Assembly (NCBI RefSeq): GCF_965216485.1
Contig: NZ_OZ244162.1
Span: 1,984,001-2,048,000, forward strand
Length of the DNA: 64,000 nt
Origin: Algiphilus sp965216485
Lineage (GTDB): Bacteria; Pseudomonadota; Gammaproteobacteria; Nevskiales; Nevskiaceae
Direction of reading: 5' to 3'
Every line of letters starts with the position of its first letter. Positions within the stretch are counted from its first letter, which is position 1. Both the position numbers and the translations under genes were made by a program. Shown here piece after piece: positions 33,970 through 43,213 of the stretch. The notes under the pieces were generated by a model, which was not told where the DNA came from, made no database searches, and saw only the letters and a list, made by a program, of their open reading frames with translations.

Positions 33970-34847
33970 GCATTTCCGCAGCACTTGTGAAGGAACTGCG
34001 CGAGCGTACCGGCGCCGCGATGATGGACTGCAAGAAGGCCCTCCAGGCGACCGATGGAGACATCGACGCCGCTATCGAAAAGATGCGCAAGGACGGCATG
34101 GCCAAGGCCGACAAGAAGGCCTCGCGCGTCGCTGCCGATGGCACGATTGCCATCGTCGAACGCGATAACGCCGTCGCCATGGTCGAGGTCAACAGCGAAA
34201 CCGACTTCGTCGCCAAGAATGAGGAATTCATCGCGCTGGCCGACAAGGTCGCCACGCTGGCCATCGAGCACCGTCCGGCCGACGTCGAGGCGTTGCTGGC
34301 GATCGATGACGGCAACGGCACGCTGGAAGAGCAGCGCCGTACCCTGATCGCCAAGCTCGGGGAGAAGATGGATATCCGTCGCTTTGTCGTGGTCGACAAC
34401 GCCGGCGGCCCCATTGCCACCTATCGCCACGGTCAGCGCATCGGTACGGTGGTCGCACTGACCGCCGGCGAGGACGCCGAACTGGCGCGCGATCTGGCCA
34501 TGCACATCGCGGCTTCGAATCCGCAGTACCGTAATGCCGAGGATGTCCCGGCTGATGTGCGCGAGTCGGAGAAGGAAATCCTGAAGTCGCAGGCCGAAGA
34601 CAGCGGCAAGCCGGCCGAGATCATCGAGAAGATGATCGAGGGTCGTCTGCGGAAGTACCTGGCCGAGATCACCCTCTACGGCCAGCCCTTCGTCAAGGAC
34701 CCTGACACCACGGTCCAGAAGCTACTCAAGGACAAGGGCACCGACGTCGCGCGCTACGTCCGCTTTGAAGTGGGCGAGGGCATCGAAAAGCAGGAGAGCG
34801 ACTTCGCGAGCGAAGTGAAGGCCACCGCGCAGGCCACAGCGGGCTAG
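33966..34847 (+). CDS. tsf: Elongation factor Ts
   Basis: EF-Ts is the nucleotide exchange factor that releases GDP from EF-Tu. The 293-residue protein has the N-terminal UBA-like domain with LVKELRERTGAAMMDCKKAL, the EF-Tu-contacting segment VEVNSETDFVAKNEEF with the conserved TDFV core, and two core subdomains ending RYVRFEVGEGIEKQESDF. It overlaps rpsB by four bases. Length matches the E. coli protein. Confidence 0.99.
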   Translation: MSISAALVKELRERTGAAMMDCKKALQATDGDIDAAIEKMRKDGMAKADKKASRVAADGTIAIVERDNAVAMVEVNSETDFVAKNEEFIALADKVATLAIEHRPADVEALLAIDDGNGTLEEQRRTLIAKLGEKMDIRRFVVVDNAGGPIATYRHGQRIGTVVALTAGEDAELARDLAMHIAASNPQYRNAEDVPADVRESEKEILKSQAEDSGKPAEIIEKMIEGRLRKYLAEITLYGQPFVKDPDTTVQKLLKDKGTDVARYVRFEVGEGIEKQESDFASEVKATAQATAG

Positions 34848-34858
34848 CGTAGACTTGC

Positions 34859-34885
34859 GCCGCTGCACCTTCCGGGTGCAGCGGC
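34859..34885 (+). terminator. Strong hairpin between tsf and pyrH (attenuator or processing site)
   Basis: An 11-bp perfect stem (GCCGCTGCACC with GGTGCAGCGGC) with loop TTCCG lies 11 bases after the tsf stop. No T-run follows (CATTGTCC), so full termination is unlikely. It may lower read-through into pyrH or stabilise the rpsB-tsf message. Confidence 0.55.
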
Positions 34886-34948
34886 CATTGTCCGCCCCGG
34901 CGCGCGAAGACGTGTGCCGGTCGTCTTCTACCTGCCGGAGTATCCTCG

Positions 34949-35668
34949 ATGTCGTCGTCCCCAGTCTATCGACGCGTGCTCGTCAAGTTGTCTGGTGAAG
35001 CGTTGATGGGCGAGCTTGAATATGGCATTGCCTCGCCCGTCATCGGTGATGTGGCGGCTGAACTGAAGGCAGTGGTCGATAGTGGCTCCGAAGTGGCCGT
35101 AGTCATCGGTGGCGGCAATATTTTCCGCGGCGAAGGCCTGGCCCGAGGCGGTATCCAGCGCGTGACGGCCGATCAGATGGGCATGCTGGCCACCGTGATG
35201 AATGCGTTGGCACTGCAGGATGCGCTGGAAAAGATCGATTGCCAGACGCGCGTGATGTCCGCTATCCGGATCAATCAGGTGTGCGAGGACTACATCCGGC
35301 GCCGGGCAGTACGGCACCTTGAGAAGGGCCGTATCGTCATTCTGGCCGCAGGCACCGGAAACCCCTTCTTCACCACGGACTCTGCCGCGGCCCTGCGTGC
35401 CATCGAGATCGATGCCGAGTTGATGCTGAAGGCGACCAAGGTAGACGGCATCTATTCAGCGGACCCGATGCAGGATCCCAACGCGCATCGCATCCCGCGA
35501 CTGACCTACGACGAGGTGCTGGATCGGCGTCTCGGCGTCATGGATCAGACGGCGATCGTGCTCTGCAGGGATCATCGCATGCCGCTGCGGGTCTATGACA
35601 TGACCCAGCCCGGCGCGCTGGCGGGCATCGTGGCGGGTGACGAAGATATCGGCACGCACGTTCTATAG
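34949..35668 (+). CDS. pyrH: UMP kinase
   Basis: This hexameric bacterial kinase converts UMP to UDP and is controlled by GTP and UTP. It belongs to the amino acid kinase family and has no P-loop. The 239-residue protein shows YRRVLVKLSGEALMG, the GGGNIFRG phosphate-binding turn, the GMLATVMNALALQDALE helix and the AGTGNPFFTTDSAAALRA segment. The ATG is preceded by GGAG at 34937-34940. It is followed by frr after 27 bases. Confidence 0.98.
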   Translation: MSSSPVYRRVLVKLSGEALMGELEYGIASPVIGDVAAELKAVVDSGSEVAVVIGGGNIFRGEGLARGGIQRVTADQMGMLATVMNALALQDALEKIDCQTRVMSAIRINQVCEDYIRRRAVRHLEKGRIVILAAGTGNPFFTTDSAAALRAIEIDAELMLKATKVDGIYSADPMQDPNAHRIPRLTYDEVLDRRLGVMDQTAIVLCRDHRMPLRVYDMTQPGALAGIVAGDEDIGTHVL

Positions 35669-35695
35669 AGATTTTTACGGGGACTGTCAGGCACC

Positions 35696-36253
35696 ATGAT
35701 CGACGACATCAAAAAAGACGCCAAGCACCGCATGAAGCGGGCGATCGAAGTGCTCGAGAATGAGTACGCCAAGTTGCGCACTGGCCGCGCCAATGCCTCC
35801 TTGCTGGACCACGTCCGTGTCGACTACTACGGTACGGAAGTGCCCATTTCGCAGGCCGCCAACGTGGTCGCCGAAGATGCCCGCACGATTACCATCACGG
35901 CCTGGGAAAAGAGCATGACGGCGGTCATCGAGAAGGCCATCATCAATTCTGATCTGGGCCTGAATCCGAATACCGCGGGAACGGTGATTCGCATCAATCT
36001 GCCGCCGCTCACCGAAGAGCGCCGCAAGGAACTGGCCAAAGTGGTGCGTCACGAGGCGGAGAACGCACGCGTGGCCGTGCGCAACATCCGCCGCGACGCG
36101 AATCAGTCGGTCAAGGAACTGGTCAAGGAAAAGATGATCAGCGAGGACGACGAAAAGCGGGCGGAAAACGAGATTCAGAAGATCACCGACGATCATATCG
36201 CCCAGATCGAGTCCGTGATGGCGGCCAAGGAAAAGGAAACGCTCTCGCTCTGA
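35696..36253 (+). CDS. frr: Ribosome recycling factor
   Basis: RRF, with EF-G, splits post-termination ribosomes. The 185-residue protein has the family start (IDDIKKDAKHRMKRAIEVLE), the RTGRANASLLDHV hinge-near segment and the conserved C-terminal helix core RVAVRNIRRDANQSVKEL. The size matches E. coli (185). It lies between pyrH and uppS, as in most proteobacteria. Confidence 0.99.
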   Translation: MIDDIKKDAKHRMKRAIEVLENEYAKLRTGRANASLLDHVRVDYYGTEVPISQAANVVAEDARTITITAWEKSMTAVIEKAIINSDLGLNPNTAGTVIRINLPPLTEERRKELAKVVRHEAENARVAVRNIRRDANQSVKELVKEKMISEDDEKRAENEIQKITDDHIAQIESVMAAKEKETLSL

Positions 36254-36257
36254 GAGG

Positions 36258-36977
36258 ATGATGCCGTCTCGTACCACAAGCCCTGAGACCCGGTCACACC
36301 CTCGCCATGTGGCCGTCATCATGGACGGCAATGGCCGCTGGGCTTCCCAGCGCGGGCGCCCCCGTGCGCTCGGTCATCGGGTGGGTGTGCAGGCGGCGCG
36401 GCGCATCGTTGAAGCGGCGGCGGATCGCGATGTGCCCTATCTGAGCCTGTTCGCCTTCAGTCAGGAGAACTGGAACCGGCCGGAGCGCGAAGTGCGCATG
36501 CTGCTGCATCTCTTCGGCCGTACGCTGCGCCGGGAAGGCGAGGGCTTGCAGCGCAATGGCGTCCGCATGCGCTTTATCGGCAATCGCGAAGGCTTTCCGG
36601 AAAAACTGCAGGTGGAGATGCGTGCGACCGAGGAGGCCACCGCCGGCAATCAACGGCTCGGCCTGTTGGTTGCACTGGGCTACGGTGGGCAGTGGGATAT
36701 CTGTCAGGCCGCCGAACGTGCCCGTCAGGATGGCGTTCCGATCACCAATGAAGCTCTGAATAGCCGCCTCAGTACCGCCGGCATTCCTGAACCGGACCTG
36801 CTCATCCGGACAGGAGGAGAGCGGCGCATCAGCAATTTCATGCTCTGGCAGCTGGCCTATTCCGAGCTTTATTTCTGCGACACGCTGTGGCCGGATTTCG
36901 ATGGCGCGCATCTCGATGCCGCACTGGATTGGTACGCGCAGCGCCAGCGGCGTTTTGGTTCGGTGGAGGCTTCCTGA
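36258..36977 (+). CDS. uppS: Undecaprenyl diphosphate synthase
   Basis: UppS adds eight isoprene units in cis to farnesyl diphosphate, making the lipid carrier for peptidoglycan and O-antigen. The 239-residue protein has HVAVIMDGNGRWASQRG with the catalytic aspartate, the SLFAFSQENWNRP segment, and the C-terminal RTGGERRISNFMLWQLAYSELYF motif. ATG codons at 36258 and 36261 are both possible. Only 4 bases follow frr, and cdsA begins after 3 bases. Confidence 0.98.
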   Translation: MMPSRTTSPETRSHPRHVAVIMDGNGRWASQRGRPRALGHRVGVQAARRIVEAAADRDVPYLSLFAFSQENWNRPEREVRMLLHLFGRTLRREGEGLQRNGVRMRFIGNREGFPEKLQVEMRATEEATAGNQRLGLLVALGYGGQWDICQAAERARQDGVPITNEALNSRLSTAGIPEPDLLIRTGGERRISNFMLWQLAYSELYFCDTLWPDFDGAHLDAALDWYAQRQRRFGSVEAS

Positions 36978-36980
36978 TCC

Positions 36981-37802
36981 ATGCTCGCACAGCGCGTAGC
37001 CACGGCCATCGTACTGGTTGTTCTGTTGGGGGCGGCCCTGTTCTGGCTGGAAGGCGCCGCGCTCTACGCGGTCTTCTGTGTGGCAACGCTGGGCGCGGCC
37101 TGGGAGTGGGCCGGAATTGCCGGCATCACCGGTTCTGCCGGGCGTCTTCGTTATACCTTCCTGATTGCGGTGCTCTGTGCCGCGGCTTGGTACAGCCATG
37201 TGGAGTTTGCGTTGGCGCCCTGGCTGTGGGGCGTGGCGGCTCTTTGGTGGGCCTATACGCTGTGGCTGCTGCGCGGCTTCCCGGCCAGCATTGCGCGGCA
37301 GCGTTTTGGCAGAGGCGCCTGTCTGGCCGCCGGTCTGGTGATGCTCGTCCCCGTGCCGCTGGCACTGATCGCAATGACTGAAGGCGTGGCAGGGTGGGCG
37401 GCCTTGGCCATGCTGTTCGGTGTGGTCTGGGGGGCGGACATCGGCGCCTACTTCGCCGGCCGTGCGTGGGGACAGCATAAGCTCGCGCCATCTGTCAGCC
37501 CGGGCAAGACCCGCGAAGGAGCCATCGGCGGGGCGGTCGCTGCGCTGCTGATTGTCGTTCCCGTGGCGGCGATTTGGGTGCCGATGGATGCGGGGCAGTG
37601 GGTGCTCTTTCTGGGATTGGTCGTGCTGTGCATTGCCGCCTCCATCATCGGTGATCTGGTCGAGAGCGCCTTCAAGCGCACGGCGGGGATCAAGGATTCC
37701 GGGCGCTTGCTGCCAGGGCATGGCGGCGTGCTCGACCGGGTGGATAGCCTTCTCGCCGTGGCGCCGATCTTCGCGCTGGGACTGAGCAGCCTGCTGCGAT
37801 GA
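36981..37802 (+). CDS. cdsA: Phosphatidate cytidylyltransferase
   Basis: CdsA makes CDP-diacylglycerol from phosphatidate and CTP, the branch point for all membrane phospholipids. The 273-residue protein has about eight membrane segments and the family signature near its C-terminus, SIIGDLVESAFKRTAGIKDSG followed by LPGHGGVLDRVDSLL. An earlier loop, APSVSPGKTREGAIGG, is the conserved nucleotide-side motif. Its stop overlaps the dxr start (ATGA). Confidence 0.97.
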   Translation: MLAQRVATAIVLVVLLGAALFWLEGAALYAVFCVATLGAAWEWAGIAGITGSAGRLRYTFLIAVLCAAAWYSHVEFALAPWLWGVAALWWAYTLWLLRGFPASIARQRFGRGACLAAGLVMLVPVPLALIAMTEGVAGWAALAMLFGVVWGADIGAYFAGRAWGQHKLAPSVSPGKTREGAIGGAVAALLIVVPVAAIWVPMDAGQWVLFLGLVVLCIAASIIGDLVESAFKRTAGIKDSGRLLPGHGGVLDRVDSLLAVAPIFALGLSSLLR

Positions 37803-38992
37803 GAAAGGGCGTGGTCATTCTGGGCGCTACCGGTTCCATTGGCCGCAGTGCACTGGAGGTCATGGCTGGGCTGGAGGCGCCCCCGCCATTTGAAGCGCTT
37901 ACGGCCTACCGCGACGTCGATCGACTCGTTGCGCTGGCGTGGAAGCACCGGCCGCGCGTTGCCGTAATCGCCGATCCCGCGCTTGGGAGCGCGTTGGCAG
38001 ATGCGCTGCGTGGCAGCGGTGTGGAAGTCGCAGCGGGCGTGGACGCATTGGCCGATGTCGCGGGCGACACGGGCTCGGATACCGTTATCTCGGCCATCGT
38101 GGGGGCGGCCGGACTGTTACCCACGCTGGCGGCCGTGCGCGCCGGCAAGCGGGTACTGATCGCCAACAAGGAGCCGTTGGTCATGGCCGGCGGCATTGTC
38201 ATGGCTGCAGCTCGCGCCGCCGGTGCCGAGATTCTCCCCGTCGACAGTGAGCACAATGCGATTTTCCAGTGTCTTCCGGCCGGCTATTGCTGCGGGCAAC
38301 CGCCGGAAGGGGTGGACCGGCTTATTCTGACGGCCTCGGGCGGCCCCTTCCGCACCTGGAGCCGCGCAGAAATGGCGCAGGCAACGCCGGCACAGGCGGT
38401 GGCGCATCCGAACTGGGACATGGGCGCCAAGATCTCCGTGGATTCCGCCACCATGATGAACAAGGGTCTCGAGGTGATCGAGGCACACTGGCTGTTCGCG
38501 ACGCCTGCCGAGCAGATTGACATCGTGGTGCATCCACAGAGCATCGTGCATTCGCTGGTCGCCTATCGCGACGGTTCCTTTCTGGCGCAGATGGGCGCAC
38601 CGGACATGCGCATTCCGATCGCCAACGCGCTGGGGCATCCCGATCGGCTCCCATCCGGCGCGGCACCGCTGGATCTGGTGCGCGCCGGGACACTGCATTT
38701 CGAGGCAGCCGACGCTGAGCGTTTCCCCTGTCTGCGTCTGGCGCGTGCCGCGATCGACGGGACCGACGCGGCACCGACCGTACTGAACGCCGCCAATGAA
38801 GTTGCGGTCGAAGCCTTCCTTGCCGAAAGGTTGGCATTTGACGCGATCGCCGCGGTGATTGAAGCCACGCTGGAAGGAGCGGGGCGGCTTGCGGTACGGG
38901 ATAGTGCCGACCTGGACGCCGTCATTGGCCTTGATGCTTGGGCGCGCTCCTTCGCGTCCGAGCGCATTGCGGGAGCCGAATACACAAAATGA
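37799..38992 (+). CDS. dxr: 1-deoxy-D-xylulose 5-phosphate reductoisomerase
   Basis: Dxr rearranges and reduces DXP to 2-C-methylerythritol 4-phosphate with NADPH, the first committed step of the MEP isoprenoid pathway. The 397-residue protein has the dinucleotide motif ILGATGSIGRSALEV at the N-terminus, ANKEPLVMAGG, the metal-binding LPVDSEHNAIFQCL, the SGGPFRTWS flexible loop region and WDMGAKISVDSATMMNKGLE. It overlaps cdsA by four bases and rseP by four bases. Confidence 0.98.
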   Translation: MRKGVVILGATGSIGRSALEVMAGLEAPPPFEALTAYRDVDRLVALAWKHRPRVAVIADPALGSALADALRGSGVEVAAGVDALADVAGDTGSDTVISAIVGAAGLLPTLAAVRAGKRVLIANKEPLVMAGGIVMAAARAAGAEILPVDSEHNAIFQCLPAGYCCGQPPEGVDRLILTASGGPFRTWSRAEMAQATPAQAVAHPNWDMGAKISVDSATMMNKGLEVIEAHWLFATPAEQIDIVVHPQSIVHSLVAYRDGSFLAQMGAPDMRIPIANALGHPDRLPSGAAPLDLVRAGTLHFEAADAERFPCLRLARAAIDGTDAAPTVLNAANEVAVEAFLAERLAFDAIAAVIEATLEGAGRLAVRDSADLDAVIGLDAWARSFASERIAGAEYTK

Positions 38993-40350
38993 TGAGCCTG
39001 ATCTGGTCCATTGCCGGTTTTGTCGTCGCGATTGGCATCCTCGTGACCTTTCATGAATTTGGGCACTACTGGGTGGCGCGCCGCTGTGGCGTTCGCGTGC
39101 TGCGCTTCTCGGTAGGCTTTGGTCGGCCGCTGTGGCAGCGGCAAATGAAGAACGGCACCGAGCTGGTCATCGCCGCCATTCCATTGGGCGGCTACGTCAA
39201 GATGCTCGACGAGCGCGAAAGCGAAACGCCACTCCCGGAGGCGGAACAGGCCGAGGCCTTCAACCGCAAGCCACTATGGGCACGAAGCGCCATCGTGGCG
39301 GCCGGGCCGGTGTTCAATTTTGTGCTGGCCGCGGTGTTCTACTGGGCAATTCACGTAATGGGGGTACCCGATGTGAAGCCAGTGGTCGACGCGCCGCCGG
39401 CCGATACGGCCTTGTCCGGCAGCCCGATCACGGCGGAGAGCACGTTGCTTTCAGTGAATGGCAAGGCGACGCCTACGTGGACACGGGCCCGCTTGACGAT
39501 CCTGGATCAGGCCATGGCCTCGGACACATTGCGCCTTGAATTGGAAAACCCCTCTGGCGCCGTGCAGCGCGTCTCGGTATCCACCGAGGGGCTGCCGGTG
39601 GATCCGGAACCCCTGTTCCAGCAACTGGGGCTGGTGCTGTACCAGCCGAGCATTCCCGCGCGTCTGGCAGAAATCATGCCGGATTCGCCGGCAGCCGCAG
39701 CCGGGCTCCGAGCCGGTGACGTGGTGGTGGCACGTGATGGCGATCCCGTCGAGAGCTGGTCGGAGTGGGTGCAGTGGTTGCGCGCCCACCCCGGGGAGCG
39801 CACCGAGCTCACCATTGAACGGAATGGTCGCCGGCAGAGCGTGATGCTCGAGGTGGGGAGCCAGATCGCAGATGGCCAGACCATCGGCCAACTCGGCGCG
39901 CGGGTCGATGTACCGGCCGATTTATGGCAGGATCGGCGCACCGTTTATCGGGAGGGCGTGCTCGAGGCCGCGGTCACGGGCGTGCAGCAAACATATTCGG
40001 TGGCCTGGCTGACCGTGCGCATGATGGGGCGCATGTTGGTCGGGGACGTGTCGGTCGATAACATCAGTGGCCCGGTCCAGATCGCGCAGTTCGCTGGACA
40101 GACCGCTGCGACCGGCTTGGTATCGTATTTGGGATTTTTGGCGCTGATCAGCGTCAGCCTCGGGGTTCTGAACCTGCTGCCCGTACCGATGTTGGATGGG
40201 GGGCATCTGCTGTATTACCTCGTGGAAGCCATCAAGGGCTCGCCGGTCTCCGAGCGGACACAGCTCGTCGGACAGCAACTCGGGCTCTTGATGCTTGCCG
40301 GGCTGATGGGGCTGGCCTTCTATAACGATCTATCGCGATTGTTCGGCTAA
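38989..40350 (+). CDS. rseP: Site-2 intramembrane protease RseP
   Basis: RseP makes the second, intramembrane cut in anti-sigma factor RseA, releasing sigma-E during envelope stress. The 453-residue protein has the zinc motif HEFGH (His22, Glu23, His26) in the first membrane helix, two periplasmic PDZ domains (about 115-200 and 200-285), and the third metal ligand in LNLLPVPMLDGGHLLYYL. The frame is open upstream of 38989, but the family begins at this ATG, which overlaps the dxr stop. A second in-frame ATG follows at once (38992). Confidence 0.97.
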   Translation: MMSLIWSIAGFVVAIGILVTFHEFGHYWVARRCGVRVLRFSVGFGRPLWQRQMKNGTELVIAAIPLGGYVKMLDERESETPLPEAEQAEAFNRKPLWARSAIVAAGPVFNFVLAAVFYWAIHVMGVPDVKPVVDAPPADTALSGSPITAESTLLSVNGKATPTWTRARLTILDQAMASDTLRLELENPSGAVQRVSVSTEGLPVDPEPLFQQLGLVLYQPSIPARLAEIMPDSPAAAAGLRAGDVVVARDGDPVESWSEWVQWLRAHPGERTELTIERNGRRQSVMLEVGSQIADGQTIGQLGARVDVPADLWQDRRTVYREGVLEAAVTGVQQTYSVAWLTVRMMGRMLVGDVSVDNISGPVQIAQFAGQTAATGLVSYLGFLALISVSLGVLNLLPVPMLDGGHLLYYLVEAIKGSPVSERTQLVGQQLGLLMLAGLMGLAFYNDLSRLFG

Positions 40351-40367
40351 CAACACGAGAGAATTTG

Positions 40368-42671
40368 ATGCTTCGATTTGCCATCGCGGGTTGGCGTGCT
40401 GTCCTATTGCTGTTGCTGCTTGGCACGGCGACCGCGAATGCGGCCGAGCCCTTCTTGATTGACGAGATTGAGGTGGAGGGACTGCAGCGGCTGGAAGACG
40501 GGACGGTGCTGAGCTATCTGCCGCTGGTGGTCGGGGACGAATTGAATGCGCAGACGGCTCAGCAGTCGATCCGCTCGATCTACGACAGCGGCCTGTTCTC
40601 TGACGTACGACTGCTGCGCGACGGCGGGACGCTGATTGTGCGCGTCGAGGAACGTCCGCAGATCGTCAGCTTCACCATCGAGGGCAACGACAAGATCGGT
40701 GGCGATGAGTTGATGGAATCGATGCGCTCTCTCGGGCTGAGCGAGGGCGAGGTCTTCCGGCAGGCATTGCTCGATCAGGTGTCCTTGGAGCTGCGTCGCC
40801 AGTACTTTGCCAACGGCTTCTACGACGTCGATATCGATACGGTCGTCGACGAACTGCCCAACAATCGCGTCAGCCTCAAGATCGATGTCGTGGAGGGCAA
40901 GTCGGCCACGATCAAATCGATCAACATCATCGGCAATGAAGTCTTCGACGACGACACCCTGCGCGACGAACTCAAGCTGCAGGAAACCGACTGGATGCCA
41001 TTCCAGCAGAGCGATCGCTATTCCAAGCAGCAGCTCGGTGGTGACCTGGAAGCTCTGAGCTCCTATTACCAGGATCGCGGCTATCTGCGCTTCACGATCG
41101 AAGACGTGCAGGTACAGCTCACACCGGACAAGCGCGATATCTACATCACCGTGACGGTCGATGAGGGCGAGGTCTACAACGTCGAAGGCATCCGCTTCAC
41201 CGGTGAAACGGTGCTCAATCAGGCCTTTTTGAACGCCCTGGTGAGCACCCGCGCCGGCGAGACCTTCTCGCGCAAGAAGGCGACGGAGAGTGCGGACCGC
41301 ATTGAAGCGGCCTTGGCCAATGTCGGTTTTGCCTTCGCTGAAGTGCAGCCCGTACCGGAGCCGGTGGATGGCAAGGATCGCGCCATTACCATCAATTACG
41401 CCATCGACCCGAAGAAGCGCGCCTACGTGCGCCAGATTCGCTTCCGGGGGAATGCCGGTACCAACGATGAAACGCTGCGACGCGAACTGCGCCAGCTGGA
41501 AGCCGCTCCTTTCTCGCAGACGGCCGTGGAGCGTTCGCGTGTCCGCATCAACCGTCTCGCCTTCATCGAGCAGACTGAAGTCGAGACGCAGCGCGTGCCC
41601 GGAACAGACGATCTGGTCGACGTCATCTTCACCGTGAAGGAGCGTCCACCCGGCTCCGTCCAGGTGGGCGTGGGCTTCTCCGGCGCCGACGGCTTCCTGA
41701 TTTCGGGATCGGTGACACACGCCAACTTCCTGGGCACCGGCAATCGCGTGGCGGTCAACCTGGAAAACAACGAATTCTCCCGCCAGCTCAATCTGAGCTG
41801 GACAGACCCCTATTTCACCGAAGACGGTGTCAGTCAGACGATCAGCGGATTCTTCCGGCGGTCAGACCGCATCATTCGCTTCAGCTCCGGATTCTCGAGC
41901 AATATCCTCGGCGGCGATCTGACCTATGGTCTCCCGATTTCCGAATTCTCGACGCTGCGCGCGGGCATCGGTATCTCCGAGACCTCGATCGAGACCTTTG
42001 CCGGGCAGACCAGCGACGAAGTGTTGGATTTCGTCAACGAGAACGGCAAGCGCTTTACCGCCTTCCAGCTGCGCACCGGCATTGCCCGCGACACGCGCAA
42101 CCGCACCATCTTCGTCACGCGCGGCAACCTAATCCGTCTGAATGCGGATATCGTGGTGCCGGGCTCGGATCTGCGCTATTTCAGCACCAGCCTGACCACG
42201 CAACACCACATCCCGATTTATGCGGGTTTCCTGGCGCAGATCAATACCTCGCTGGGTTATGTCGATACCTATGGCAATGCTGAAACCGTGCCGCCTTACG
42301 AGAATTTCTTCGCCGGTGGCACGCGTACGGTTCGCGGCTACCGCGACGGAACCTTGGGCCCGCGCGACACACCTTTCGACAACCCCTTCGGTGGCAAGCT
42401 ACGCACAACCTCCCAGACGGAACTGATTGTGCCCTTACCGTTTGAATCGGACGGGCAGTCGACGCGCTTCTCGTTGTTCTTCGATATCGGCAACGTCTTT
42501 GCCGAGCCGGGTGATTTTGAGTTCAACGAACTGCGGCAGAGCGCGGGCGTTGCCTTCCGTTGGTTCACGCCCTTTTTGGGTATCCTCAACTTGAGCTACG
42601 GCTTCCCGCTCAACGACGAGCTGGGCGATGAGACCGACCGCTTCCAGATCAACTTCGGAACCGGCTTCTAA
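40368..42671 (+). CDS. bamA: Outer membrane protein assembly factor BamA
   Basis: BamA is the central barrel of the BAM complex that inserts beta-barrel proteins into the outer membrane. The 767-residue protein has a signal peptide (VLLLLLLGTATANAAEP), five POTRA domains (first from FLIDEIEVEGLQRLEDG; last near RAYVRQIRFRGNAGTND), and a C-terminal 16-strand barrel with the conserved GGTRTVRGYRDGTLGP segment (the VRGF-type lid motif reads VRGY here). The final residues RFQINFGTGF end in Phe, as expected for a barrel signal. A TTG at 40365 adds one residue; the ATG at 40368 with GAGAG upstream is preferred. Confidence 0.98.
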   Translation: MLRFAIAGWRAVLLLLLLGTATANAAEPFLIDEIEVEGLQRLEDGTVLSYLPLVVGDELNAQTAQQSIRSIYDSGLFSDVRLLRDGGTLIVRVEERPQIVSFTIEGNDKIGGDELMESMRSLGLSEGEVFRQALLDQVSLELRRQYFANGFYDVDIDTVVDELPNNRVSLKIDVVEGKSATIKSINIIGNEVFDDDTLRDELKLQETDWMPFQQSDRYSKQQLGGDLEALSSYYQDRGYLRFTIEDVQVQLTPDKRDIYITVTVDEGEVYNVEGIRFTGETVLNQAFLNALVSTRAGETFSRKKATESADRIEAALANVGFAFAEVQPVPEPVDGKDRAITINYAIDPKKRAYVRQIRFRGNAGTNDETLRRELRQLEAAPFSQTAVERSRVRINRLAFIEQTEVETQRVPGTDDLVDVIFTVKERPPGSVQVGVGFSGADGFLISGSVTHANFLGTGNRVAVNLENNEFSRQLNLSWTDPYFTEDGVSQTISGFFRRSDRIIRFSSGFSSNILGGDLTYGLPISEFSTLRAGIGISETSIETFAGQTSDEVLDFVNENGKRFTAFQLRTGIARDTRNRTIFVTRGNLIRLNADIVVPGSDLRYFSTSLTTQHHIPIYAGFLAQINTSLGYVDTYGNAETVPPYENFFAGGTRTVRGYRDGTLGPRDTPFDNPFGGKLRTTSQTELIVPLPFESDGQSTRFSLFFDIGNVFAEPGDFEFNELRQSAGVAFRWFTPFLGILNLSYGFPLNDELGDETDRFQINFGTGF

Positions 42672-42703
42672 GCTCCCATTCCTCACCAACCATAGCGATC
42701 ACC

Positions 42704-43210
42704 ATGATGCAGAAAACTCTGATTTCCGCCTTCGCGGCCCTGCTGGTCCTGGCTCCCAGCCTCGCGAGCGCCACCGAAATCGGCACTGTGCGGGCACAGG
42801 AGCTCGTGCAGAAGTCGCCGCAGTACGAACGTGCCGAGCAACGCATGAAGGAAGACTTCGAGCGTCGTGCCAGCGAGCTGCAGGAAGAAGCCAAGGCGCT
42901 GGAAGAAGACATCCAGAAGTTTCAGCAGGAGGCCGATCTGATGTCGGCCAGCGACCGTGAAGCGCGCGAGCAGGAATTGACCACGCGCCAGAACGATTTT
43001 CAGCTCAAGCAGCGCAAGTTCCGGCAGGACGTCTCCAACCGCGAGCGTGAGCTCTTCCAGGAACTGATGGGCGAGATTCGCGGCGTGATCGAGGATGTGG
43101 CCCGTCGCAAGGGCCTGGACCTCGTCGTACCCGATCCGGTGTACGCGGCACCAAGCCTTGATCTTACGGACGCGGTGCTCAAGGAGCTCGTCAAGCGCGA
43201 CGAAGAATAG
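42704..43210 (+). CDS. skp: Periplasmic chaperone Skp (OmpH)
   Basis: Skp is a trimeric jellyfish-shaped chaperone that carries unfolded outer membrane proteins across the periplasm to BAM. The 168-residue protein has a signal peptide (LISAFAALLVLAPSLASA) and then a long charged helical region (KEDFERRASELQEEAKALEEDIQKF...) that forms the tentacles, ending with the body strand VVPDPVYAAPSLDLTD. It has two adjacent ATG codons at its start. It sits between bamA and lpxD, as in E. coli. Confidence 0.95.
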   Translation: MMQKTLISAFAALLVLAPSLASATEIGTVRAQELVQKSPQYERAEQRMKEDFERRASELQEEAKALEEDIQKFQQEADLMSASDREAREQELTTRQNDFQLKQRKFRQDVSNRERELFQELMGEIRGVIEDVARRKGLDLVVPDPVYAAPSLDLTDAVLKELVKRDEE

Positions 43211-43213
43211 GCC

